Positions 53,305 through 62,867 of a stretch of DNA of 64,000 nucleotides are shown piece by piece; position 1 is the stretch's first letter, and every line of letters starts with the position of its first letter. The stretch is from Streptomyces althioticus (GTDB lineage Bacteria; Actinomycetota; Actinomycetes; Streptomycetales; Streptomycetaceae): positions 310,001 through 374,000 of the forward strand of contig BMSW01000005.1 in assembly GCA_014649355.1 (NCBI GenBank), given 5' to 3'. The position numbers and the translations under genes are program-made. Under the pieces are notes generated by a model that saw only the letters and a list, made by a program, of their open reading frames with translations, was not told the origin of the DNA and searched no databases.

Positions 53305-53832
53305 TCAGGCGGGGTCGACCTCCACGGGCTGCAGCAGCCGCTTCGGCTTGAGCAGCGCCCGGCTGACCGGGTCGGCCGGGTCACGGCTGAGGTCCGGTCC
53401 CGGTACCACTTCGACGTCCGGGACGGCCACGACGGTTCCGCAGGCGGGGCATTCGCCGTACGGGCCGAGCTCGGTGCCGCAGGCGGCGTGCCGGAAGATG
53501 CGCAGCCGGCGCTCGGTGAGGTGCTCGCGGCCCCACAGTCCGAGGGCGCGGAGGGTGGGCCACAGGGCGGTGCCGCGGTCGGTGAGGACGTATTCGTCGC
53601 GGGGCGGGGACTCCTGGTAGCGGCGCTTCTCCAGGATGCCCTGGGCGGTGAGCGCCTGGAGGCGGGAGGCGAGGACCGCGCGCGGGATGCCGAGGTGGAC
53701 GAGGAAGTCGTTGTAGCGGCGCACGCCGTAGAAGGCGTCGCGGATGACGAGCAGCGTCCAGCGTTCGCCGATGACCTCCAGGGCGCTCGCGATGGAGCAC
53801 TCCTGCGTCGCGTAGTCCTTGCCCAGTGCCAT
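53305..53832 (-). CDS. HxlR family transcriptional regulator
   Basis: 175 aa. The conserved HxlR winged helix is present (ECSIASALEVIGERWTLLVIRDAFYGVRRYNDF; core IGERWTLLVIRDAF) with the N-terminal Cys of ECSIA, a possible redox or electrophile sensor. A C-terminal extension holds two CXXC-like pairs (HAACGTELGPYGECPACGT), perhaps a zinc ribbon. ATG at 53832. Divergent from an MFS transporter, with two matching inverted-repeat sites between them. Confidence 0.9.
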   Translation of the reverse strand: MALGKDYATQECSIASALEVIGERWTLLVIRDAFYGVRRYNDFLVHLGIPRAVLASRLQALTAQGILEKRRYQESPPRDEYVLTDRGTALWPTLRALGLWGREHLTERRLRIFRHAACGTELGPYGECPACGTVVAVPDVEVVPGPDLSRDPADPVSRALLKPKRLLQPVEVDPA

Positions 53833-53863
53833 GCCGTCCACTGTAACCACTTTTCCGCTTATT

Positions 53864-53931
53864 GGTTCAATCATCGAACTGACTGGTGCTACCGTGGACG
53901 GGTCCAGGTAGGTTCAATGAACGAACCTACC
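53864..53931. promoter_or_regulatory. Two HxlR-type operator sites
   Basis: GGTTCAATCATCGAACT (53864-53880) and GGTTCAATGAACGAACC (53911-53927) share the pattern GGTTC-AAT-N4-GAAC, 47 bp apart. The second is embedded in the longer perfect palindrome GGTAGGTTC-N7-GAACCTACC (53907-53931). They lie between the HxlR and MFS genes, and the second covers one candidate MFS start. Confidence 0.7.
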
Positions 53932-55383
53932 CTTTCATCTCTCACCCGCCCCCTCCCCGACCCCGCAGAGGACCCCGACGACATGACCGCCACCCCCGCC
54001 ACCGCCGCACAGGCGCAGGCCGCCACCGCGCGGGCCGCCGGCCCCGAGTCACCTCCGCGCCCCGGCGCCACCCTGGCCCTGACCAGCGCCGCCACGGCCG
54101 TGGCGCTGATGACGTACACCGCCCCGATCGTCACGCTGCCCGCCACCGCGGCCGCCCTGCACACCCCGCTGTCCGCACAGGCGTGGCTGCTCAACGGCAC
54201 CCCGCTGGGGCTCGCCGCGCTGCTCCTGGTGGCCGGCAGCCTCGCCGACGACTACGGGCGCCGCCGGATCTTCGTCTGGGGCACGCTTGCGCTCGGCGTC
54301 ACCACGGCGCTCGGCGCCCTCGCCACCGGCACCTGGCTGTTCACCCTGGCCCGGATCGCGCAGGGCGCGGCCAGCGCGGCCCTGCTGGCCAGCAGTCTCG
54401 GCCTGATCGTGCACGCCTTCCCGACGGCCGCGGGACGGCTGCGGGCGACGGGCGTGTGGGGCGCGTTCGTCACCGGGGGCATCGCGGTGGGCCCGCTGCT
54501 CGCCGCCGGGATACCCAACTGGCGCGCGGTCTACGGCGTCCTCGGCGCCGCCGCCGTGGTGATCGCCCTGCTGGGCACCAGGACGCTCACCGAGTCGCGG
54601 TCGGCCCGCGGCGGCCGGCCCGACTTCGCGGGGGCCGCGACGTTCGGACTCGCGCTGGTCTCCCTGGTGGCGGCCCTGACGCTGGGCCGGGACGGCTGGC
54701 TGCGGGCGCCGGTGTGGCTGCTGCTGGGCGCGGCCGTCGTCCTCCTCGCCGGGTTCGCGCTGGTGGAGCGCCGCACGGCGGCCCCGATGATCGACCTGTC
54801 CCTGCTCCGCCACCGCGGTTTCCTCGCCTCGTCCGTGGGCGGCCTGTTCACGGGACTGTCGGTGATCGGCCTGTTCAGCTTCTTGCCGGCGGTGCTCCAG
54901 CGGGTGCTGGGGATGTCCGCGATGGACACGGCCCTGCTGACGCTGCTGTGGGCGGGCCTCGCCTTCGTCGTCGCGCTCCAGGCCCGCCGCCTGGCCGGCC
55001 GCGTCCCGACCCGCGTCCAGCTGGCCGTCGCGTTCGCCCTGCACGCGGTCGGCGTGATCACCATGCTGGGTGCGCTGGACGCGGGCTCCACGGCGCGGTT
55101 CGTCCCCGGCATGCTGATCGCCGGGGTCGGCAGCGGCCTGCTCAACGCGGCGCTGCCGCTGCTCGCGGTGGAGTCGGTGCCGGCCGCGCGGGCCGCGATG
55201 GGCTCGGGCGCGCAGCAGACCCTGCGGTACATCGGCTCGTGCGCCGGCGTCTCCCTCACCATCGCCGTGGCGACGTCGTCGAGCGGCGGCCCGGCCCGCG
55301 GCACGGACGTCGCGATGGTGGTGTCCGCGGTGCTGGCGCTGGTCGCGGCGGTGGCGGTGCTGGCGCTGCGGGAACGGTCGTAG
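53917..55383 (+). CDS. MFS transporter
   Basis: 488 aa major facilitator of the drug:H+ antiporter type with 12 to 14 membrane helices. Motif A is GSLADDYGRRRIFVWG, and PLLAAGIPNWRAVYGVLGAA (core GIPNWRAVYGVLG) is the motif C region. The ATG at 53917 has AGGTAGG upstream and lies inside the operator palindrome; an ATG at 53983 preceded by AGAGGA is the alternative. Probably exports a toxic compound and is repressed by the divergent HxlR protein. Confidence 0.88.
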   Translation: MNEPTLSSLTRPLPDPAEDPDDMTATPATAAQAQAATARAAGPESPPRPGATLALTSAATAVALMTYTAPIVTLPATAAALHTPLSAQAWLLNGTPLGLAALLLVAGSLADDYGRRRIFVWGTLALGVTTALGALATGTWLFTLARIAQGAASAALLASSLGLIVHAFPTAAGRLRATGVWGAFVTGGIAVGPLLAAGIPNWRAVYGVLGAAAVVIALLGTRTLTESRSARGGRPDFAGAATFGLALVSLVAALTLGRDGWLRAPVWLLLGAAVVLLAGFALVERRTAAPMIDLSLLRHRGFLASSVGGLFTGLSVIGLFSFLPAVLQRVLGMSAMDTALLTLLWAGLAFVVALQARRLAGRVPTRVQLAVAFALHAVGVITMLGALDAGSTARFVPGMLIAGVGSGLLNAALPLLAVESVPAARAAMGSGAQQTLRYIGSCAGVSLTIAVATSSSGGPARGTDVAMVVSAVLALVAAVAVLALRERS

Positions 55384-55467
55384 GACCGGGGCGAGCCGGC
55401 CGTGGACCGGCGCCCGAGGGCCCTGGGGCCCTCACTTCTGTCACCTGTCGGCAGTACGGTGTCCCCC

Positions 55468-56478
55468 ATGCGCCCCGACACGCCTGCCGAAAACGTCGAC
55501 CACATCAACGAGGCCGCCCGTCTTGAGCGGACCGCCGACCGCTACCCCGAGGACGCCGAGGCCCTGCTGCTGCGGGCCGCCGCGCACCGGGAGCTGGCCG
55601 GTGACCGCCCGGCCGCGACGGCGCTCTACGACCGCCTGCTGACCTCGGGCGCGGACCTGGACAACCCGTACCTGGTCCGCGCCCTGAAGGCCTCCAACCT
55701 GTGGGAGTACGGCCACGAGGCGGAGGCCCGCGCGATCATCGACGGCATCCGCACGGCGTCCCCGCGCGACCCCGCCCCCTGGGTGATCGTCGCGGAGGCG
55801 CTGGAGGCGCACGACGAGCTGGAGCAGGCGCACGAGACGTTCACCGAGGCGGTGCGCCTGCTGCTGACGGGCGTGGGCGAGCCTCCGCGCGCCACGTACC
55901 CGCTGCTCTTCGGCCGCCACCGGGTGCGCAGGATGCTGGGCGCGGCGCACGACGAGTGGGACGCGCTCGCCGACTCCGTGCACCGGCACCCCATCGGCCT
56001 GGACGAGCTGCACGACCCGAAGCGCGTGTGGTCGCTCGGCTCGGAGAACCCGGAGGAGCTGGAGGCGGAGATCCTGCGGCTGCGCGCGGAGCTGGGCGCG
56101 TACCGGGAGGCGCTGTCCCGCCCGTTCCCGGTGGCGGTGCTGCACTGGCCGGCCGGCGAGCTGGCGGAGCTGACGGACGCGTACCCGGACCTCGCGGAGG
56201 AGTACCCGTCCCACGAGGCGCACCTGGCGACGATAGAGGGAGCCCTGCGCGAACTGGCCGCCTCGGGCACGCCGAACCTGGGCATCGTGCGGGGCACGGT
56301 CCCGTCGTACGAGGCGTTCGCCGCGTCGGAGCTGACGCCCCCGTCCGACGCCTCACTCCTTCCCCAGTACGCGACGACGCTGGCGGCGCGGGGGCGTGCG
56401 GTGGCGTGGCCGCCGGAGCGGTCGGAGGCGTGCTGGTGCGGGTCGGGTCAGGTGTACGGGGAGTGCCACGGGGTGTAG
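55468..56478 (+). CDS. SEC-C motif protein with TPR-like helices
   Basis: 336 aa. The N-terminal ~150 residues are helical repeats (RYPEDAEALLLRAAAHRELAGD; core EALLLRAAAHRELAG). The C-terminus ends in a SEC-C zinc motif, ACWCGSGQVYGECHGV. SEC-C motifs bind zinc and occur in SecA and in many proteins of unknown role. The ATG at 55468 is chosen because the family helices start there; no strong ribosome site is seen. Confidence 0.82.
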   Translation: MRPDTPAENVDHINEAARLERTADRYPEDAEALLLRAAAHRELAGDRPAATALYDRLLTSGADLDNPYLVRALKASNLWEYGHEAEARAIIDGIRTASPRDPAPWVIVAEALEAHDELEQAHETFTEAVRLLLTGVGEPPRATYPLLFGRHRVRRMLGAAHDEWDALADSVHRHPIGLDELHDPKRVWSLGSENPEELEAEILRLRAELGAYREALSRPFPVAVLHWPAGELAELTDAYPDLAEEYPSHEAHLATIEGALRELAASGTPNLGIVRGTVPSYEAFAASELTPPSDASLLPQYATTLAARGRAVAWPPERSEACWCGSGQVYGECHGV

Positions 56479-56574
56479 GCGTCTTCTTGGAGCTTTCGCG
56501 CTGACGCGCATGCGGGGGTGCGCCCGGTCACCGGTTCGTCCGGCGGCCGGGCGCACTGCTTCGGTGGGGTCGGC

Positions 56575-57471
<897 letters not shown>

Positions 57472-57504
57472 TTAGTTGTGCGCAACTAGATTGCGCACGA
57501 CTAA
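57472..57504. promoter_or_regulatory. Palindromic operator upstream of the hydrolase gene
   Basis: TTAGTTGTGCGCAA (57472-57485), spacer CTAGA, then a complement matching at 13 of 14 positions (57491-57504). A shorter nested palindrome TAGTTG-TGCG-CAACTA overlaps it. The style fits a MarR/OhrR-type operator. It starts 64 bp upstream of the hydrolase ATG. Confidence 0.6.
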
Positions 57505-57571
57505 TTTGGAGGGGGTGAGGGGGGCGCCGGGGGCGGCGGCGTGTGTGCCGGGTACGGCGGGGGCGGCGGGG

Positions 57572-57943
57572 TTACTGGGCGGCCGGGCCGGAGGCGGCCG
57601 CGGTGGCGCGGAGCAAGTCGCTGACCAGGTCGAGGTCGACGCTGCCGGGCCGACGGAAGCGGAGGCAGCTCTTGCCCATGCCCATGCTCTGGCCGGCCGG
57701 CCGCCCGGCGAAGGCGTCACGGACGCCGCCGCGGAGGAGGTAGAGGGAGAGGTAGTGCTTCTGACTGGCGAACGCGATCTCCGCGACGCCGTCCCGCTGG
57801 TATGTGGGCACCCCGTAGGCCATGACCTCCGCGAACCCCTCAAGCTCGGCCCGGCACAGCTCCCGCAGCCGCGTCAGGACGACCTTGCGGTAGTCGGGGA
57901 CGTCGACGAGGTAGGCGTCGACGTGAAGCGCGGGGCTTTGCAC
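57572..57943 (-). CDS. DUF1801 (YdhG-like) family protein
   Basis: 123 aa. The segments VVLTRLRELCRAELEGFAEVMAYGVPTYQ (core EGFAEVMAYGVPTYQ), EIAFASQKHYLSLYLL and SCLRFRRPGSVDLDLVSDLL are those of the small DUF1801 family, whose function is unknown. GTG start at 57943. Beyond it lie 225 bp without a gene before the island begins. Confidence 0.82.
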   Translation of the reverse strand: MQSPALHVDAYLVDVPDYRKVVLTRLRELCRAELEGFAEVMAYGVPTYQRDGVAEIAFASQKHYLSLYLLRGGVRDAFAGRPAGQSMGMGKSCLRFRRPGSVDLDLVSDLLRATAAASGPAAQ

Positions 57944-58168
57944 TATGGCAGGAGCTTATGCCGGAATGCCCGCCTGATCCCGTCACAGACCTGCTCTAGA
58001 AGCGCAGGACGGAGCACTCCACACCATCAAATTCGGGACTAATCCCCCCACTTCATGGTTCAACTGCTTCAATGTCTGACCTTTGCAGTACCGTCACACG
58101 AACCAACCGAAGCGGAGGGCCGTCATGCGCTGACAAGGCCCAGACCTGTGTATTTGAGGAAGCAACAC

Positions 58169-59722
58169 ATGCCCTACGAGCCCGGCACTGTCTGGCAGTA
58201 CGAGGTCCCCACGACCGGCAGCACGCATCTGCCGCCAGACGCCGGCTACGGCAAGGCCCTGACGAATCAGGGCTACGGCTTTGAGGTCGCCATCGCCGAC
58301 CTGGTCGACAACTCGATCGACGCCGGGGCCGACAAGATAGTCGTGCACTTCCTGCGCGACGCCGAGCGCATCCTTACCCTGCTGGTCATCGACAACGGCA
58401 CGGGCATGGACGATGCCGGCCTGGATGCGGCCATGACGGTGGGACGGCGCCGCGACTACGGGGATAGCGCCCTCGGCATGTACGGGACGGGACTGAAAGC
58501 GGCCTCACTCTCCCACGCAGCTTCCCTGACAGTCGTCAGCCGCACCAAGCGCAGCCGCGCAGCAGGCCGACGGCTCACGGCGGAGGGCATCGAGGACAGC
58601 TTCCGCTGCGACACAGTCGATCCACGGTACGCACAGGAACTTGTGGACCGCTACGACGGCATCATCGAGTGGCAGGGCACGATCGTGCGCTGGGACCAGG
58701 TCCGCGTCTTCGAGACCGTGACGACCGGCCAGAGCGACCACTTCCTGTCCAAGGCCATCGCGCGTCTTGAGACTCACCTCGGCCTCTACCTGCACCGTTT
58801 CCTGCAGAACGGACTCAAGCTCGACATCGCCGTGTGGGACATCAGCAGCGCCGAGGGGGAACTCGGCGAAGAAGTAGACCACATCGCCGTCCAGGCCCTG
58901 GACCCCTTCGGGTACAAGGTGCCCGGCAAGGCACGCTACCCGCGTACTTTCACGGCTCCCGTCGAAGGTCTCGGCGACATCCAGCTGACCGCGCACATTT
59001 GGCCCGCGAAGTCGAAGCAGGCAGGGTTCCGGCAGATCGGCTCGCTCACCGACCGGCAAGGGTTCTACTTCTACCGCAACAACCGCCTCGTCCAGGCCGG
59101 CGGCTGGAACGGCCTGCGCAATCCCGAGGCACACTTGGCGCTCGCCCGCGTCGAAGTCGACCTCCCCGCCCAGAGCAATAGCGTTCTCAGCCTGGACGTC
59201 AAGAAGGAGAGCGTCACCGTCACGCCTGCCTTCACACTCGGCGTCGAGAAGGCTGTGGACGCAGACGGCCACACCTTCCACCAGTACCTCAATGACGCTG
59301 AGGCTACGTATCGGGAAGGGGCCAAGCGCACCGAGATCGTGCGCAAGGCCGTGACGCCTCCGGGCAAGGGTATGGACCCGAAGATCAAGCGGGTCATCAA
59401 GGAAGAGCTGCCCGAGAAGCCGGGTGAAGAGCCGATCGCCTTCTCCTGGGCGGCGCTGCCCGCGGACAAGTTCTTCGACCTTGACCGCGAGAACAACGTC
59501 GTCCTGCTCAACAGAGCCTTCCGCAGCCACCTCAACGACGGAAGACGCGGCGGGAGCAACGACGCACCCGTGACAAAAACGCTGCTGTATCTGCTGCTTG
59601 AGGACTGTTTCGGTCTCGGCCGCTGGGAGCGCGGCCGACAGGACCGAGTGGATTACTGGAACACGATTTTGCTGGCCGCGGCAGCCGCGCACCGAGAGCG
59701 CCGTACGCAGCCCGTTGACTGA
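58169..59722 (+). CDS. MORC/MutL-like GHKL ATPase
   Basis: 517 aa. The Bergerat ATP site is intact: N-box IADLVDNSIDAGA (residues ~42-54), G1 VIDNGTGMDDA (~73-83) and G2 LGMYGTGLKAASLSHA (~102-117). After a transducer-like region there is FYFYRNNRLVQAGGW, seen in MORC/HATPase_c_3 proteins. No nuclease motif is seen. ATPases of this type sit in bacterial restriction-like operons with Z1 proteins and endonucleases (described by Iyer, Abhiman and Aravind) and, from memory, as the first subunit of Mza defence systems. GAGGA lies 8 bases before the ATG. The next gene follows after 39 bp. Confidence 0.9.
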   Translation: MPYEPGTVWQYEVPTTGSTHLPPDAGYGKALTNQGYGFEVAIADLVDNSIDAGADKIVVHFLRDAERILTLLVIDNGTGMDDAGLDAAMTVGRRRDYGDSALGMYGTGLKAASLSHAASLTVVSRTKRSRAAGRRLTAEGIEDSFRCDTVDPRYAQELVDRYDGIIEWQGTIVRWDQVRVFETVTTGQSDHFLSKAIARLETHLGLYLHRFLQNGLKLDIAVWDISSAEGELGEEVDHIAVQALDPFGYKVPGKARYPRTFTAPVEGLGDIQLTAHIWPAKSKQAGFRQIGSLTDRQGFYFYRNNRLVQAGGWNGLRNPEAHLALARVEVDLPAQSNSVLSLDVKKESVTVTPAFTLGVEKAVDADGHTFHQYLNDAEATYREGAKRTEIVRKAVTPPGKGMDPKIKRVIKEELPEKPGEEPIAFSWAALPADKFFDLDRENNVVLLNRAFRSHLNDGRRGGSNDAPVTKTLLYLLLEDCFGLGRWERGRQDRVDYWNTILLAAAAAHRERRTQPVD

Positions 59723-59761
59723 TCCAGTACCGCTCTCACTTCAGTCCTGACTGGGGGAATC

Positions 59762-62700
59762 ATGACCACCACTTCACCTGCCGTGCTGCTCGACATCCAC
59801 ACCTCCGCGCTGGCGGGCATGGGCAGCCTGCCCCGTACCTTCGCCTCCTGGGCCAGGCTGGCCGCCGAGGTGTATCCGGACGCGGATCTGAGCGAGGAGC
59901 TGTTCCGCTCACATCTCCTCAGCGGGGACGAGGCGCTGACTGCTCTGTGGAACCGGCACCTGACTGCCTGGGACTTCGCCGAGAATCCGCCCTGGGGTGG
60001 CAGCACTCCAGCCCGGACGGACGAGCGACGTGCTGTGATCTACGAGCACCTCGGGTTCGGCAGCGACCTCTGCAAGGCCCTCGAACAGGCCGTGCCCGTC
60101 GCGAAGGTGCCTGGAGAAACGGTGATCACCAAGGAGTTCACTCCCTGGTACACCGCTGAACGCGCAGCCGCCAGACGTTTCTACTGGACGGCATACGAGC
60201 GGAAGCTACGTGAGAAGGGCTGGTCCGAGGCGGCCATTGCGAGCCTGGACCAGGCGAGCCGGGCTGTCGTCGAGCGCCTCGCCGATCCCGAACAGTCGGC
60301 TGCCCGGCAGGCCAAGGGTCTGGTCGTCGGCTATGTCCAGTCCGGCAAGACTGCGAACTTCACTGGAGTGGCCGCCAAGGCCATCGACGCCGGATACCGG
60401 CTGGTCATCGTGCTGGGCGGCACCCTCAACCTGCTGCGTGCCCAGACGCAGCGGCGCCTCGACATGGAACTGATCGGCCAGGAGAACATCCTGCGTGGCG
60501 CCGACCTCTCGGACGTCGACTCACTCGTGGGCGTGGACTACGTAGGCGATGACGAGGGCTGGCCGGACTTCGTTCGCCACGGTGCCCGCCCTTCCACGCT
60601 CGGGGCCTTCGACATCGAGCGCCTGACGACCCGCGACAACGACTACAAGAGTCTGGCTCAGGGCATCCGCGCGTTGGAGTTCGAGAAGCGCGTCCCGACC
60701 CAGCCCTTGCATGATCCGGCGAACCTGCACCATGCCGCAGCACGGATTCTCGTGGTGAAGAAGAACAAGAGCGTCCTCACCAAGCTGGTCAAGGACCTCA
60801 AGCAGATCCACGGCATCTTGGGGGAGTTGCCCGCGCTCATCATCGACGACGAGTCTGACCAGGCCTCCGTCAACACCTCCGACCCCAAGAAGTGGGAGCG
60901 CGGAAGCACCGAGCGCACCGCGATCAACGGCTTGATCTCCAAGTTGCTCGGCCTGCTGCCGCGGGCCCAGTACGTCGGCTACACCGCGACCCCGTTCGCC
61001 AACGTTTTCATCGACCCCGGCGACGACATGGACATCTTCCCCAGCGACTTCTTGATCTCGCTGCCCCGGCCGGCCGGGTACATGGGCGTCCAGGATTTCC
61101 ATGATCTGAACTCCCCCGTGCCTGTCGACCAGCGCACCTACGCCAACTCGCAGGAGAAGGCACACGTGCGAGGGATCTACGACTCCACGGGAGACAGGCT
61201 CCAGGAGGCGATGGACGCCTTCGTGCTGTCCGGCGCCCTCAAGCTCTACCGAGCGGATCACGGTGTGCCCGACGCCGCCTTCCGGCACCACACCATGCTC
61301 GCCCACCAGTCAGTGCGACAGGACGACCACGCTGACCTGGCGCTGCGCATCAACACCATGTGGCACCAGGCGGGATACAGCTCCACTGCAGGACACGAAC
61401 GTCTCGCTGCGCTCTGGGAGGACGACTTCGGGCCCGTCAGTGCGGCTCAGGCAGGCGATCTGCCATCGCCGTCCTCCTACGAGGAGCTGCGGCCCTACGT
61501 GCATGCCGCACGGCAGCGCATCGGCAGCGGAGGCCAGCCGGTCATCGTCGTGAACGGGGACACCGACCGGTACTTCGCCCAGCTCGACCTGGACTTCGAC
61601 CGGACACCGAACGTCTGGAAGATCCTCGTGGGCGGTACGAAGCTGTCCCGCGGCTTCACAGTTGAGGGCCTGACCGTCACCTACTACCGCCGCACCACTC
61701 AGCAGGCCGACACTCTGATGCAGATGGGCCGCTGGTTCGGCTTCCGCCCTGGGTACCGGGACCTCGTCCGGCTGTACATCGGCCGTGAGGAGCCGTTCGG
61801 TCGCGACAGGTCCGTCGATCTCTATGAGGCGTACGAGGCCGTCTGCCGTGACGAGGAGACGTTCCGGGAGCAGCTGGCCCAGTACGCCGAGCTGGTCGAC
61901 GGCAAGCCTCAGGTCACCCCCGTCGAGATCCCCCCGCTTGTGGCGCAGCACCTTCCGTGGCTCAAGCCCTCGGCGCGCAACAAGATGTTCAATGCCGAGC
62001 TTGTCGAAATCCGGTCCCCGGGCCGTCCCATCGAGCCTGCCTCGTACCCGCTCACCGGTTCAGTGACGAAGCGCAACACCGAACACTGGCGGCCGGTACT
62101 GAGCGCACTGGCTCCGGAGCCTGTGCCGTTCAACAACCCCCCGGACAGCTCAAGCCCTCTCTCACGGACGTTCACGGCGCTCACTGGCATCGTCACCCAC
62201 GGCGATCTGCTGAGCGTGCTGCGCAAGCTCGAGTGGGAACGGCCCCGGTACTTCGACCCGCACCTGACCTACCTGCAGCAGCTTGACGGCACCCTTGCCC
62301 GGGTGGATGACTGGCTCCTCATCTCGCCCCGCCTGGCCTCGGGCAACCGCGTCGACGCGAGTGTCGTCGGCTCGGTCCCCTTGTCCCTTGTCCGACGGAG
62401 CATCCAAGCCGGCAAGAGCAGCTTCGGCCGCATCGCCAGCGTGGAGCACCGCACTGCAGCTCAACGGCTCATCAATGACGCCGCTGTCGAGGGCAGCACT
62501 CTCATCGGACCCAGGACTGGTGTGGCTCTGCTCTATCCCGTCGTGGAGGGCAGCAGCCAGGACAGCATCCAGGCCGCGGTCCACAACGGCATCGCCGATC
62601 CGTCGAGGGTTGTGATGGCTTTCACCCTTATCCCTCCGCAGTCGGCTACCAGCGGCGACAGGCGTCTGGTGCGTTTCCGAGCCAAGAACTCGCGCTATGA

Positions 62701-62782
62701 GGGCGAAGCCACGGTTCCCTCTGACGTGTATTCGACCACGGGGCTGACGACAGGTCAGGTTGCCATGGGTCTCACCGAATAG
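59762..62782 (+). CDS. Z1 domain protein, SF2 helicase-like ATPase
   Basis: 1006 aa. P-loop GYVQSGKTANF (residues ~190-200), DExx-type Walker B LIIDDESDQAS (~360-369), motif III-like VGYTATPFANV (~405-414), then the Z1-specific region with GGTKLSRGFTVEGLTVTYYR (core GGTKLSRGF) and MGRWFGFRPGYRDLVRLY. The N-terminal ~185 residues and the C-terminal ~300 residues have no motif I know; the latter may recognise DNA or partner proteins. Z1 proteins are the motor partner of MORC-like ATPases in restriction/defence operons. ATG 59762 has GGGGGA just upstream. Confidence 0.92.
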   Translation: MTTTSPAVLLDIHTSALAGMGSLPRTFASWARLAAEVYPDADLSEELFRSHLLSGDEALTALWNRHLTAWDFAENPPWGGSTPARTDERRAVIYEHLGFGSDLCKALEQAVPVAKVPGETVITKEFTPWYTAERAAARRFYWTAYERKLREKGWSEAAIASLDQASRAVVERLADPEQSAARQAKGLVVGYVQSGKTANFTGVAAKAIDAGYRLVIVLGGTLNLLRAQTQRRLDMELIGQENILRGADLSDVDSLVGVDYVGDDEGWPDFVRHGARPSTLGAFDIERLTTRDNDYKSLAQGIRALEFEKRVPTQPLHDPANLHHAAARILVVKKNKSVLTKLVKDLKQIHGILGELPALIIDDESDQASVNTSDPKKWERGSTERTAINGLISKLLGLLPRAQYVGYTATPFANVFIDPGDDMDIFPSDFLISLPRPAGYMGVQDFHDLNSPVPVDQRTYANSQEKAHVRGIYDSTGDRLQEAMDAFVLSGALKLYRADHGVPDAAFRHHTMLAHQSVRQDDHADLALRINTMWHQAGYSSTAGHERLAALWEDDFGPVSAAQAGDLPSPSSYEELRPYVHAARQRIGSGGQPVIVVNGDTDRYFAQLDLDFDRTPNVWKILVGGTKLSRGFTVEGLTVTYYRRTTQQADTLMQMGRWFGFRPGYRDLVRLYIGREEPFGRDRSVDLYEAYEAVCRDEETFREQLAQYAELVDGKPQVTPVEIPPLVAQHLPWLKPSARNKMFNAELVEIRSPGRPIEPASYPLTGSVTKRNTEHWRPVLSALAPEPVPFNNPPDSSSPLSRTFTALTGIVTHGDLLSVLRKLEWERPRYFDPHLTYLQQLDGTLARVDDWLLISPRLASGNRVDASVVGSVPLSLVRRSIQAGKSSFGRIASVEHRTAAQRLINDAAVEGSTLIGPRTGVALLYPVVEGSSQDSIQAAVHNGIADPSRVVMAFTLIPPQSATSGDRRLVRFRAKNSRYEGEATVPSDVYSTTGLTTGQVAMGLTE

Positions 62783-62867
62783 CGCCGAGTAGCGGCACAT
62801 ACGACTGAGCGGACGGTCGCGAAATCTAGGCTGCCGTTTATCTAATTACGTACCATTGGGGGACACC

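Noticed and set aside
57944..58168. Attachment site or integrase at the island boundary
   Set aside because: No tRNA, integrase or clear direct repeat is visible at the left edge. The right edge lies outside the window.
58072..58284. 70-codon frame before the MORC-like gene
   Set aside because: It overlaps the ATPase start in another frame, lacks a ribosome site and has shadow composition.
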